DNA of 64,000 nt from Heliocidaris tuberculata (GCA_025618425.1 CM046832.1:51692447-51756446); one strand, 5' to 3'; shown: positions 35,963-48,530, counted from the stretch's first letter. Numbers and translations: made by a program. The notes: generated by a model from the letters alone, not told the origin.

Positions 35963-37899
35963 GGTGTCGCTCTCATTGGTGTGACTGAGGTACAAAAGCC
36001 TTCTTTTTTTTTCTTCAAAAGTTTTATTTTCTCTCACGTAGAAAATTGCACATAACTTGAAACATTTCATACAATATTACAAATAATCTTCTCTCATAAA
36101 TATAACTGCTGACTGAAGTTTCGCATTTCAAAACAACAGAAATAAACTTTCACGTAAAATATTTTTGCGAATCGAAATACACATTTCAAGAAGAATAATA
36201 TTCATATAGGTCTCTTTAAGTTACTTATTTCATTACAAAAAATAAATAATGAAAAATAACAATTGAAATGTACTTTCACATAAACAAATCGCAAGTAAAG
36301 TTTTACATTTCGCATATCATAACCTCGCATAAGTGTGAGTGTACATTTCATATGAAATTGTTTAATAGTCCTTACAAATATATATATCATTAGATCCTAT
36401 AACAAATGAATTTTAACAATTTTCACGATATATTTTTTTTGGTCAAATTTCCTTCAGCATGTTCAGAGAGAAAGAATTATATTAAAAATAAAAAGGGAAA
36501 GATAAGAGAGAAAAAAATGGACAAGAGAACAAACACCATCACCCCAACCCCCCCCCCCCCCCATCCCACAACACCACAAAAAAACTAACAAAAAACAAAC
36601 GAACAAACAGACCAAAAAAAAACAGAAAAAGAAAGAAAGAACAAAAACAGAATGTGAATTTTTGTAAATCGAATAACACATCCTGCCAATCTTATACCCC
36701 AGTCACGCCAACGAGACTGACAACAGACAGAACAAACAATTACACTGCCCGGTTTGAAGCTGGGGGGGGGGGGGGGTCGTAGTGGCTAAAGTAACTACAT
36801 TAGCTGCTGTATCCGATGTCAAATAATTATAGTCAATAACTGTTACAGATTTGGCTGGCAAATGTAAAACAACAACAAATGACATCAGTTATAGGGTCAT
36901 GAATCTCTTTGTGCATTTTGAGTATGAAATTACTAGCGCCCTCTTATTTGAGTGTAGCATTTGATATCAAAAAACCCCTCCTCCCCCCCCCCCCAATCTA
37001 CTATAAAATGAGGGGCGGTGGTAGAAAGGTTTCTAGTTAAGCAAGGTGTTTGTTAGAATGCGGTGGAATTTTTCCACGTCAAAAAATAATGTGAAAGGAA
37101 CGATAATGGATATGACAAAAATCACGTAACATTTCATTTAATGAAAAGTCGAGGGGGGGGGGAGGAGGCGATTTAAATACTTGCCCTAGGCACTAGAGTT
37201 GTTATACATGTATTTTCCTAGATTCTATGAATACTAGTAGTCACATCTCAGGTTAATGAAAAGAAATCCAGCCGGAAAATGAAAAAGAAAATTTTCAGGA
37301 GGTAAAGATACATTATGAACAAGAGACAATATCCAAACCTTGTTCACAAATGTTACACCCCCGTCAACCGCGCCCCCCCCCCCCCCCCATAAATACCGCT
37401 TTTGAGGAAATGATCTCGGAAAATTATAATTTCCTTGCTGGCAGCGTGTCAATCATCGATCTCTATTGTCTGTGGGTGCGTTGGCAATCCCCGTTTTTTC
37501 GTCACAAGTCAGCGTACGCTCAGAGACTAAAAAAAAAACTTGCTTTTTTGCTCTAATTACCACCTTTCCTTACATTTTGTGTGAATTATATTGCGTGATA
37601 TCAGTCAAGTCGAAGACTGGAGAAAAGGTAGGACCGAGTTCACTCGAATTTGATAGATCTTAAACCATTATCTCATTTTATGTTATTTTTAGTGGGGCGC
37701 AACATTTCATTTGTTTATGTTGTACATTGTAATACATACATTATAACTGGCAGGATAAAAACGAAGCAGTGTGTATGGGAGGAGGGGGCGCACTTCATGT
37801 TCTTGAAAAAAAGTCATCAGACTGTTTTTTGAAATCCACAATATGCACTGTTAAAGAACCCAAACAACAGTTAAGTTTAGTCAAGAATGCCATTATTTA
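35963..37899. other. Intergenic with many poly-C/poly-G runs, no gene seen
   Basis: Contains G or C runs of ten or more near 36550, 36763, 36984 and 37373, AAAC-rich low-complexity sequence at 36580-36650, and AT-rich filler. I find no coding exon. Confidence 0.4.
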
Positions 37900-37904
37900 T
37901 TTCA

Positions 37905-38165
37905 TCATGGACATTATTCGAGCACCGTGGTGAAGGCCCTTGACTCCATTATTCGAGAGGTACTGGGTGCGATCCTTGCTCTACATCCCGAGGACAAAGT
38001 GTTGTCCCTCTAGACCCACGTGATTTAAATGGGTACCTGGCAATGCAGGAAGAGCAGTATTAATGCTGATGATGCTACCCTGTACAGAAGAAAATGCTGG
38101 TGACGTTGAATGCCATTCTGTTTGAAGAGGGTTTAGGACTAAGACTATAAGATAGGTACAAAATA
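37905..38165 (+). mobile_element. tRNA-derived SINE
   Basis: The head GAGCACCGTGGTGAAGGCCC and, 25 bases on, GGGTGCGATCCTTGC resemble the A and B boxes. The body includes CCCACGTGATTTAAATGGGT and TACCTGGCAATGCAGG, closely like the body of the SINE at 41435 (AAATGGGTATCTGGCAGG). Confidence 0.6.
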
Positions 38166-38223
38166 ACTTTATCATAATTCTATTTTTAGATGAAACATAA
38201 GTTAAGACTTTTTCATTTAATTT

Positions 38224-38430
38224 CTATTTTTTTAAAGGCAAATAATGAAAGTAATCAATAAAGTGATATCCGCTTTCACGGGCTGCCATTGCAGCTTCTA
38301 TTTCAGCTTTTAATTTGGGCACAGGGCACCATAATGTTTTTTGATATTCACGAGTTCTGAACGCTCTAATTGGAGACGTTATTCTATTTCTTGTGTATAC
38401 TTTGTACTTCCAAATAATCCCTTTGTAAAG
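38224..38430 (-). other. Unrecognised coding-like fragment (68 codons)
   Basis: Read leftward, a frame opening after a stop gives LYKGIIWKYKVYTRNRI, then CPVPKLKAEIEAAMAARESG, and ends YFHYLPLKK before TAG. It has mixed, protein-like composition and no low complexity, unlike most short frames here. I do not recognise it. It could be a decayed transposon fragment or an isolated exon; no clear splice sites settle this. Confidence 0.3.
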
Positions 38431-39941
38431 TCATGATATATTTAGAAAATGGCTGCAATTTTGGAAGCTGTTTATTCATAGTAATGCTTGGATGTTTTAA
38501 ATCGCTCGATTTCCCCTTTAGTGCATTTCCTAAAGGCTTTAGAATTTTTGATAAGACACTTAAATGGTATTTTAAAGCTTGTCTTCTAGCAAAGCCATTA
38601 ATGAAAATGAAAATGAAAGTAATTTTAGAGTGGATTTTAGAAATGGATTTAGAAAACGCTCAAGTGGGATTTTAAGGACTTTTGATAGGTTATTCTGCAC
38701 CAGACGTATCCTGAAAAATTCAGCTTCTATAGTTAAAGAGTTGAAGTAACGTTGTGGAGCGTTATCCCAGATACAGTACAAATACTCCGCATCTCTTGCC
38801 AGCTTCTTAAGAAGGATGGGAAAAAAGTACTTCTTACAAATAACATGGTTTAACACACTTCTCCACCCTCCTTTGGATATTTTCTCTCCGTTTCCTCGTG
38901 AATTTCTTTTTTTATTTCGTACTCTTTTTCTTTTGCACCTCCTAACCCCCCCCCCCCCTCACCATTTCCTATCCCCCTCTTTTTTTCGTCTCTCCAATCA
39001 AGCTCAGTGGTTTAGGAGTGTTTTCCCTTTTTCTGATGTTGTTTTTTTGTTCTTTTTTTTCAATATATTTATTTTGTACTGTAACGCCCAAGGGCACCCT
39101 CACCCTAAGCTATTGCTTTTAGAGGTGTGTCCTCCAGTTATGTATGTACTACGATGAATGTATGTATTTTGTAATATTTTGTCATTTTATGTTAGAAATA
39201 CATGTGCATCATTCTGTTCATTTATTACTTTATATACTTATATTGGAAAATTGGAAATAAAGGTCTCAAACAGAAACTGAAACAAATCTGTCATGACCAG
39301 TGATTCACAATTACAGAGAGCATTAAATCAAAGTGTGTTCTTTTTCATTATAGCCTGAATTCTCTGGGAAGAAAATTAATCACTGTATTTAATCCTCTGT
39401 ATCTAGCGTCGTGAAAAAGATTTGAAAAACAATGAAGAAACCGTATACACATTTAGTTTTGTGGAGGTAAATCAAAAAGCTGGGATTCTGGGGGCCTTTC
39501 CCTCTCTTTCTATCATGTTATAATTTCACTGTTAAAGGGAAGCTTGAGTTCTGAGAAAGGTAACAAATAATTTGTGAGCTTTCTCATTCTTTTTTTTTTT
39601 AATGTTAGCTTGAAAGATTATCATAGTAGAAATGTCTCCTGAAAAGGATTGCTCTTCAAAAGCTCTCTCATTCAAAATATGACAAGAAACAGCTGAAATG
39701 TTCGGGCCGGACATTTGTGTGTAGTCCAATATACACATTTCTGTGTGTAATGCATATGACTCTCAGCAAGATTGAGTCAATTTCTTATCATTTTGGCGAT
39801 TCCAAAACCTTACAGCATACATTAATTCTTATGTGCTATATAGTCACCCTTTCCCTATTGCTTTGAGACAGTTTCTTTCACAATTCAATCTCATGACCAG
39901 AACTCAACTTTATCTTTAAACCCCACTAACTCACTTTATAG
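38431..39941. other. Upstream region of family copy 3, no first exon found
   Basis: AT-rich intergenic sequence with a run of 12 C at about 38947. By analogy with copies 2 and 4 a short ATGGCGG exon followed by GTAAG should lie here, but I found none. Confidence 0.4.
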
Positions 39942-41306
39942 ATGTCATCCAATAGGAAAGTGAAAGTAGCTATTTACAGCTGCAGTCTGGAAGACAGTGT
40001 GGCGGGTCTTATCAAGGAAATACAGGAGAAGATGTCGGATTGTGTTGAAGTTGTCAAATTCGTCCAACTTCCCTACAACGTCAGTGACATGTCCAAGATG
40101 AAGCTGGAAAAGAAACACTATATGTTGCTGTGTCATTCCATCAACAACAGACGGTTTTCAATCACGAACGTCACAGATGCTCTTTATGATGGCTTCTTAC
40201 AGAAAGCTAAGAAGAAACTAGGTAAGATATCATAAGCGTTGGGCTAGTGGTTGGGGGCTTGGGGGCTGCAGCCAAAAAAAGAAAAGGAAAAAAAAAGAAA
40301 AGAAGAAAAAGAAAGACAGAAAGAAAGAAAGAAAGGACATCCTTTTTATTTTGGGCCCTTTTGGTCCCAGGGGAGGGGGCCCGCCCCCCCCCCGGATCCG
40401 CCACTGCGCTTTGCAATAGGCTTATACACTATCATCAGGAGAGATAGGCTGTGACATGTCCCCCTGATATTAGGAAATACATGAAAAATGGTGATTAATG
40501 AGTTAAGGCTACATCACATCTAGACTCTAAAGTGCTGTAAAATGCAAGTTTCACTTTTCAGAATGAAAAATCCTCTCTCTCGGTCGCTCCGCTTGCTCGT
40601 TTAATACACTAACACTTTTGAAAGAAAATTTATTACATAGGTAGAGAGGAATCGTCCCCCAAAATTGAAAGTCGAAAAAATTGTCTTAATGAGGATTTAA
40701 TCTGTCTATCGCATCAGAGAAGAGAGAAAAGAATGGACGATTAAGCTCAGACTTTGATTTTCCTGTGATTATTAAGTTCGAGATTTTCATGGTATAGCAA
40801 AATGCAAAGTCTTCTTATTTGTGGCTCAGCCCCCTCAAAATTTTTGGCTCATTACGCCACTGATCATAATATAACTAGTATTAGATAAACAAGTGACAGT
40901 GTAATGCGTGTAACAATTTTCATGAAAATATGTAATCAGTAGTGAACAATAATAAACAATGGTAAATAATCGTAGGGCATATTTGTTATACATTTTTTTT
41001 CCAGGCCGCCGTAAGGTGGGTGTAATTGCCCACGACTTTGAAGCAGCTGATCTCATCCCTGAAACACTGGAAAGTAGGATGGACTCTTTCAAAAACACTC
41101 AAGAAAGAACCTTCAGGAAATCAATTGTGCAACTCATCGGCGGACAGCTCTCGGAATCACCCGTAGAGCTGAACGATGGCCAATGGAAGGAACTTGAAAA
41201 ATATTTTAGAAACCAACTGAACACTCCCAAACCCGCCAAACCTAAAAAGCAAGGTGGTACACCAGGTTTGTGTGGTTGTGGTCGTGGCTCACCTACAGTG
41301 GAATGA
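39942..41306 (+). CDS. Uncharacterized alpha/beta-domain protein, divergent family copy 3
   Basis: Exons 39942-40221 and 41005-41306 (donor GGTAAGAT, acceptor TTTTTTCCAG) join through a phase-1 intron to 193 residues. The first exon begins right after TTTATAG, and its first codon, ATG, aligns with the first residue of exon 2 in copies 2 and 4: exactly 15 residues from exon start to the end of the first strand in all three. So the ATG is either an internal residue after a missing first exon or a start that became usable. The fold motifs are kept (MLLCHSI, NRRFSITNVTDALYDGFL, RRKVGVIAHDF, LIGGQL). It lacks the Cys-rich tail and ends with Lys/Pro-rich KPAKPKKQGG, then CGCGRGS. It is the most divergent copy. 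Function unknown. Confidence 0.78.
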
Positions 41307-41434
41307 ATACTGGACGCGTTGTACATCCCCCCCCCCCAAAATAATCTAGTTTTTGGCATAACCCTAAAATAGTTTGCACAGATGGACTGTGGAAGAATTT
41401 TCCAAGCTTCGAATTTTAAGGTAACCATTCAAAA

Positions 41435-41696
41435 AATAGCAGGGTTGAGGGTTCGAATCCCAGCCCGGCACTAGCGTCTTTTGGCAAGACATTAATCAAC
41501 GTTTGCCACTCTCCACCTACGTGCTAAATGGGTATCTGGCAGGATTTATTCCTCGAAATGCACTGTGCGCTGATTGCTGCCGGAGCTAAAGCCAGGGTAA
41601 TAATATCAAAACCCTTTGGAAGCGCGTAGAGACGTTATTTCATAATGTGATATGCGCTATAAAAGAACGGTATATTATTATTATTATTATTATTAT

Positions 41697-41749
<53 letters not shown>

Positions 41750-41762
41750 TTACTACTATTAT

Positions 41763-41794
<32 letters not shown>

Positions 41795-41800
41795 TATGAA
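41435..41800 (+). mobile_element. SINE with TTA tail and AGT/ACT microsatellite
   Basis: GGGTTCGAATCCC at 41450 is a B box. The body contains GGCAAGACATTAATC and AAATGGGTATCTGGCAGG and ends TATGCGCTATAAAAGAACGG. A TTA run (41672-41698) follows, then about 17 AGT repeats and, after a turn, ATT/ACT repeats to 41795, so the tail can fold on itself. It lies just downstream of copy 3. Confidence 0.75.
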
Positions 41801-42207
41801 GCTGAAACTAAATATTAAATTTAGTACTTTAAGTTTTATGTTTTTTAATGCTCCATTACTCAGTGTAACAAGGCGCCATTTTCTGCAAATATTGGTAACT
41901 GAATGAGTTATTGATTGGTTGACTGAAATTCATATTCATTTATTTCCGACAAAAAGGATTCAATATGTTTGATAACATAAATAAATACATGTACAAAAAA
42001 ATTGCAAAGACAGAGGTACTCGTGGATAGCCGAAAAGCGGAGCTTATGTTGAGAACACAGGTACAAATAAAACAGGTTACTGTAAGAACATCATGTAATC
42101 AAAATAATATGGACATTTGTCAAAGTATAATGAAATGTGGAATAGGAAAATGTATGCAGTGGATGGGAAAAAGGGGTAGAAAGGGTAGCATTGGCATATC
42201 AGTTGAT

Positions 42208-42612
42208 ATTTTTTCATGACGGGAATTATTCAAAGGCTAAATTGATCACATTTTGTTCTTCCAATTCGCAACAATAATATTTTTCTTTTAGTGCTACATG
42301 GTTCTATTAAAATGTAACGTCTTGGTAAACAATGTACATAGAACTTTGTTGAAAAGTTGAAGAAATTGCCAATTTTGATCATAAAACAGTGAGTTTGAAC
42401 CTCTCAATGTATTGCCAATTTAGGGATTTTGAAGCCTAATCTACTTTTTAAACTTCCTTGCATGAAATGCAATATAGTTATGCAACTAGAATGGACACAA
42501 TGTGAGCAGAAATAAATGCTCTTTGTACTCAAGCCTCTGGAATATTTTTTAGAGCTCTGAATCAAAAGTTATTGATCAAAACCACAAAATGTCGTCGATT
42601 GTCTCGAAAGGG
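42208..42612. mobile_element. piggyBac-type MITE, second copy (degenerate left end)
   Basis: From GGGAATTATTCAAAGGCTAA onward it matches the reverse complement of the 16291 element. The right end is TCTCGAAAGGG followed by TTAA at 42613-42616. The left end has lost the CCCTTTC terminus and the TTAA, so this copy is older. Confidence 0.8.
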
Positions 42613-43302
42613 TTAACAAGTCAGTTGGTTTAATTGCCATAATTTCATTGATTATATAGCCTTTTGAAGCATAAAACTCGTTCATAAACGAGGGTTACTT
42701 GGACTTCATTGGATTCTATTAAATCATTAAGGTAAAGTATGGTTTACTTCAAACAGATGTTTGAATTGTGTAAGGCATCTACTTTCGAGTTTCGTCTGCT
42801 TAAAAACAAAAAGTAAATATACATCTAGATGAATTAGCGTAATTTCTAGATTAAATTCCATGAAGTAGAAATTATTCTTCTTATGGACTGAACTTATTTA
42901 TTTGCCAAACTTGATAAATACAGCTTGTCATCAACACGAATTCAGATCATACTTTGAGAATGTGTTCAGTAGGATGAAGTTATAAGCTATGTATATAGAA
43001 CATGTAGAATAGATACATGTATATCAATTAATATATGATGAATCATATTAAATGTAATGCAAGAAATTAAAAAACCCGACGCTTGTGGCCAACAGTGCAT
43101 TTTGATTAGTATGTAGATACAAAGTTTCCATAGGTAAGGCTTATGAGCGAAACGTGTCCTGAAAATAAGTATGCAATGTACTGTACTGGGACGGTACTGT
43201 AGATATGACTGAAACTAGACCCGTTGCCTAGTGAATTATCTTATTCTCATAGGCTTAATGCAGGAACCCACACCGTTCCCGTGGGCAATGGGTTAAGTCT
43301 TT

Positions 43303-43465
43303 GGCCCGTATTCTACTAATTCAGTAGTTCAGTTAAACGCGAAGGTTTTAAGACCTGTTAATTAAAGGGAACACTGAGACCTCTATCTGAACGTCCTTGG
43401 TTAATCTCAACTTTAGACCAAGCCTTAACCCAGCATTTGGTTTACATTTTAGAAGAATACGGACC
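43303..43465. mobile_element. MITE with GGCCCGTATTCT ends
   Basis: Left end GGCCCGTATTCTACT and right end AGAAGAATACGGACC are inverted and enclose 163 bp. The interior has a near-inverted AAGGTTTTAAGACC / TTGGTTAATC arrangement. No coding frame. Confidence 0.6.
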
Positions 43466-44818
43466 TATTATGTATAGGTTAGACAAGGAATATCTGATAG
43501 GAGTAAGTAACTGGCTTAAAGTAATAAATAATTACTTTAAGTCATTTAAACCTATTGTAATTCCATTATAAAAAGGGTCATGTTTATGGCCTTACAAGAG
43601 ATTTATATTTATTCCCAAAGTTTAATGATGTTAAGGTAGCATGCATTGTACATGCAGAAAAGAAAACAAGTTTTGTTTCAAATTTTGCCTTATTCAAAGA
43701 TAACCATCTTTCATTTCCGTCTTTATATTTCTAGATCCTGTATGGGAGAATATAATCTATTGGTACCTCATGCCATATCATATGCAATGTGTGATAATTT
43801 GCAATATGAACATTCATTCATCTGTCATTTTATATCGTTTCTATGTTTGCAATAAAAAATAACTTACCAAATGCGTGCATGATACTTTTTGAGAGTTTTC
43901 TGTTCTTTGCTCGTGTGTGGAATGAGATAGAGATGAGAGTCGGAGATTCAGGCTAGATTGAATAACAAGTAACACATGTTAAGCTTAAAAATTAAAAGGT
44001 ATCAGGAATCCATAAGTTTCGCTACCAATGAATAAAAATTACATAATAACGCCTATGTTATACGTATATAGGCATATAAATAGCGTCCAATTAACATTGA
44101 ATAAATTGTAGTTAAATGCTTGGGACGCCGAAGGAACATTCTGAAAGAGGGGGGGGGGGGGGGGGTCAGTCTATATTTTCCCTAAAAGTAACGTACATCA
44201 GAAGGAGACATTTTTAGAGTCAAATCTATCGAAAGGGGTAAAAAAACACACACACACACAAAAAAAACAACTCAACAAGCCACAACGAAAGAGGGATCAA
44301 ATTGTTACATTCGCAGAAAATGATTGAAATAATTTTCTTTCACAATAACGGATATACTGACGGAAATGATGAGTTAATAGATTTTGAATATTGTATACGT
44401 TGTGAAGAATGTAAGCAAAATCACAGCCAAACTGGAAAATACTGATACTTCACATTCATAGCTTATAAATCAAAAGTTTGTTGTTTCATACATAATTATG
44501 GGGCACATGCCCTCGGATCTGCCCCTGAACTTTTTAATTTTTTTTTAATGGGGGGGGGGGGGGGGTGCGAAATAAGTGATAGTTGCATTGATTTCACTAT
44601 TGTGCGCTGTATAATGTGACAACATGAATTATGATACCGCGAGGTCAAAGTACACGAATGATGTGGATTTCGTATAAGCGGGGAATACCAAACATGTTCG
44701 ATGTACATAATCTTATACATGTATGGTGAATTCTCGCTGGCCTGATGTGTGCGAGGAAGTACATGTACTTCTAATGACACGGGCCTTTCATAATGCTTTT
44801 ACGATAAATGACCCCAAG
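43466..44818. other. Upstream region of family copy 4, no other gene seen
   Basis: AT-rich, with runs of 17 G near 44150 and 15 G near 44549 beside dispersed-repeat words (GGATCTGCCCCTGAAC at 44515). The first exon of copy 4 follows; no promoter element is evident. Confidence 0.4.
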
Positions 44819-45319
44819 ATGGCGGAGAGTTCAACAGAGAGTGGGGAAATGGTAAGTATTGAACACTTTTTATTGTTAGAAGTATTTAACACTCTATCGA
44901 ATTCCTCTAATGCAACGCCTGTTATGTAAGTACATACAAATTAATACATACAAGACAACCTAAAAGAAATGGTCGTTTATCTTGTGAAAATATCCGAGTT
45001 CCTGGACATTATTTACATATGGATGTGGTCAAAGAGCTTTCTTTAGCATGCAGTGCCCTAACTGTGGGAGAAAAAAATCCAGATTAAGTTAAAGAAACCA
45101 ATACATTAGAACGTTTTAAGAGAATTTTGAAAACCTTTCTAACGCCTAACGCGGTCTTGTGATTCTGTGTCTTCTGGTTATCTCAGATCTGTATCTTCTG
45201 AAACAGGGGCCGTGCAGCGTTTTTGAAAGTCAGTGGGGCCGGGATGATTTGATTTCACTTGAATAATGACAATTTTCGAACCCTTTATGAAACGTGTCTA
45301 TTCAAAAAAGTAAGTGTGT

Positions 45320-45350
<31 letters not shown>

Positions 45351-47005
45351 TGCAGCCCATTGTTCCGTGGCCCATGTGATAGACCTACAAACTACTACAA
45401 ACTCAGTCCTTCTTGTTTGCCTCTTTTCCCAGCTCTACTACCTAGTCGTGAAGAAGGTAAATGTGTGCGTGTGCAGTTGCAGCCAACCCGACACCGTCCA
45501 GGGACTCATCTACCAGATCAAAGACATGGAGGACGTCGTAGAACAGGTGAAGTTTAAGCCCCTCCCCTACAACATCAGAGACATGAACGCATTTGATTTC
45601 CATGGAATAGATGTTCTTCTTCTCTGTCATTCTATCAACAACAGGAGATTCTGTCTTACCGATGTTACAGATGCTCTCTATGATGGGTTCTTGACTAAAG
45701 CTAGAGATTATGTGGGTAAGTTCACCCATGTTCACACCACCTTCAATTACATTCTTTGTCCTCAGGAGTATTTTCTGTTTCCTTGCAACACTCTACAAAA
45801 GGAAAGTGAAAGCCGCCCCGGAGGAGTGACATCATTTTTAGAATCACAAAAATGTAGATTGAACAATTTAAATGTGCTATAGAAGCAGCAGGCTAAAGGT
45901 TGCATCAAGCAGTTAATATAAACAGTAAGAATTTTACAAACTCTCTCACTCCGCGACCCTTTTATGTTGAGTTAATACTATTAGTTTTTAAATTGGAGGA
46001 ACGTACACAAGTGAGTGGATACTGTTCATAAAAAATGGACTGCCCAGTGGACTGACAGAAAATATGGTGAAGGATGCATCCTGTATAATTCAAAAAAAAA
46101 AAAAAAAAAAAATTCTGTCCAAAACAACTTAGAATATAATGGGATTCTTCAACCAAATTTCAAATTAAACAATGTTTCCTGAAATACAGTTCCATCTCCT
46201 GAAATCGATGCTAACTATGATACCATACCGTGTATCATCTCCCCAAGTGCGGCCCTGGAAATTTTCCGTAGGGCCTTTGCCAGAGATGTGCCACTGAGCA
46301 GCATTATGACCGTTGCACACTTGGCGTCATTTTGATTGCTTTATTAGATATATGGCAATCGTGTCTATGAAAATATTTAGTTCATGTGCCAGTAATTAAT
46401 CGGTAATGTTTGCATTCATTCACACATTGTATGATGTTTAATTTACAAATGGTGTCTTTAATAGAGACCGCATCAGTCGCTAACGCAGTCCTGCTTCAGC
46501 AAATTTACGCATTGTGTACAACGGGCATGACGCTTTTTGCCATTTCAAGAACCCATTGAAAATCCCGTTTTCTCATTTTCTCATTTTCTATTTTTTTTTC
46601 TTTTTTACAGGGAAGAGCAAAGTTGGGGTGATCGCTCATGATTTTCCCGAAGAGGCACTCACGCCAGAAAACCTTGCTTCAAGGATGGAATCGTTCCTCA
46701 ACACACAGGAGACCACGTTTAGAAGTTCGTCCCTAGTTCTAATCGGCGGTAGTCTCAGTCAGGATCCCATACAGCTGAATCAAGTACAACTTAATGAGCT
46801 CAAACACTTCTTTCGTTTCGCTTCGTCCCCACCGCCCGAGGAGGTTGTAAAAGTTTGCTTGAAGAGACGGAGATGCATGTTATGCTTTCCCTGTGCCCTA
46901 TGCTGGTTAAGATTTCCATGTTCTCGATGTTGTCAGCCCAGGCGGGATGTGGGATGCATCGGTTACCCTGTTCAACATGATGACCCCCCTTACACTACCA
47001 ATTAA
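44819..47005 (+). CDS. Uncharacterized alpha/beta-domain protein with Cys-rich tail, family copy 4
   Basis: Exons 44819-44851 (MAESSTESGEM; context AAGATGG), 45433-45715 and 46611-47005 give 236 residues with intron phases 0 and 1; all splice sites are GT-AG with pyrimidine tracts. Predicted order: strand KKVNVCVCS (18-26), helix (31-41), strand (49-56), strand DVLLLCHSI (71-79), NRRF and TDALYDGFL (81-98), then strand KVGVIAHDF (109-117), helix (125-140), strand LVLIGG (147-152) and helix (162-176). This looks like a compact flavodoxin/Rossmann-like fold (inference). The tail from 187 (VCLKRRRCMLCFPCALCW and on) has nine cysteines at 188, 194, 197, 200, 203, 209, 212, 213 and 221 among basic and hydrophobic residues, which suggests palmitoylation. 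There is no signal peptide and no known catalytic motif. It is the cleanest gene model of the four. Confidence 0.87.
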
Positions 47006-47825
47006 GATAGTAACAATGACGTAATAAACTAATCTACCAAAGTAACATCTCCAAAAGCAATCACACGGCAGTAGAAGAAAAAGACAATGTAGAAGAAAGT
47101 GATGAAATTTCTGAAGTCATCTTAATCAACATAGCCTACTGCCAGTAATATGCAGCCTGAGTTCTCGAGTAGGCGATCATTGTCAAGGATGTCCAGTTAA
47201 ACAGGAAAAAAGAAAAAAACAAAAACAAAGAAGAAAAAAAGTGGACCTCTCGACAATCGAAAATTATCTCTATATTTTGGACTTCCCGAAAAATCAATTT
47301 GGTCAGGATGGCTTTCAGGAGCGAGATGGGGTAAATTTACTTTCTCAAGGTTATACAGGACATGAAGTTAACATCCTGAACCTAAGACCCACTGTGAAAT
47401 TAATCCAAAGGAACAGAAAGTACTGTTTATTTAATTGAAATTGAAATTGGGCACTTGATTTCAAATTTGGACAATAGCAGAAGTAATAATGACAACAGAA
47501 CAGGGGAAAAATAAAATGTGGGATGTTATTTTACTTTTTACTTTTCTACATATCAGAATTTTTGAGGCAGTGTAATGAAGCATATTCACTGATTTGATAA
47601 ACTGACCGAAATGATTTGTCTTTCTTAACAGATATATTATGGAAGTTCATTAAAACATTTGCATGCAGCTTATGAAGTACATTTTATCATAAAATTTGAT
47701 TCCTTTTTTTAAATTCGTAAATCTACTATGTTTTGGGTTTTTTTCTTTAATTAGGAGCATAATACATGTACATATTATAGAAAATTGGATGAAGATTATG
47801 TCACTGTTACGATAGTTATATACCA
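47006..47825. other. 3' flank of family copy 4, no further gene seen
   Basis: AT-rich. An AATAAA lies 18 bases after the stop codon, probably too close to act as the polyadenylation signal. The frame at 47241-47438 has no recognisable domain. Confidence 0.4.
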
Positions 47826-47972
47826 GGGCCCCGTTTCATAAAACTTATTATCAATAGCAACTGCCACATATCTATGACAAATTTGCTCTCAGCCCATCCG
47901 ATGCAAGTATTTCAGTAGCTTATAACTGTTATGGTAACTTGTTATAGATATCAAGTTTTATGAAACGGGGCC
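47826..47972. mobile_element. Short MITE with GGCCCCGTTTCATAAAACTT ends
   Basis: Ends GGGCCCCGTTTCATAAAACT and AGTTTTATGAAACGGGGCCC are inverted over about 20 bases, total near 147 bp. The centre (GACAAATTTGCTCTCAGCCC, then TTTCAGTAGCTTATAAC) is shared with the element at 35821-35962. Confidence 0.85.
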
Positions 47973-48530
47973 CAGATCATTGCTCGTCATGGAAATGTTT
48001 AGTCACAGATGTCATTTCACATTCTATAGTATGGCTTGGAATGATAAGCAATGGGCTCCTATAGCACTCCTCATATAAATTTGTAAATGTGCTGCTATTC
48101 TGTCATGTAATCAGAAATTTATTATATTGAGATTAGAGTATTAGACAATAAAAATACTCCAATTTTATCGAAACCTAGTAGAATTCAGAAACTCAAGCTT
48201 TACTGTATTATAATTTTCTTTATATTTACACTTTTGGTATAACAACTATCTATGTTATTTTCTTACATAATTTTTATATTAATTTCATGATTTACAAAAA
48301 CACTCGAAAAATGTTTGTAAGATTTCTTAGTTACCTAGACAATAATGATATTCTCCATGACATGCAGTTTGGCTTTCGAGAGAAACATTCTACCACTCAT
48401 GCATTAATTCAATTTTTATATGATATTCATGAAGCTACTGAACAAAAGGAAACTGTAGGTGTATTTTCAGACCTTAAAAAGGCGTTTGATTGAATCAATC
48501 ACAGCATACCCTTTAAATAAATAAACTTCA

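Noticed and set aside
44496..44780. 94-codon minus-strand frame before copy 4
   Set aside because: Passes through a poly-G run and dispersed repeat, with no domain.
28996..47005. Assignment of the unknown family to TIR domains
   Set aside because: The strand/helix rhythm is loosely similar, but the conserved TIR boxes (F-S-Y/D start, R-D-PG, F-W) are absent.
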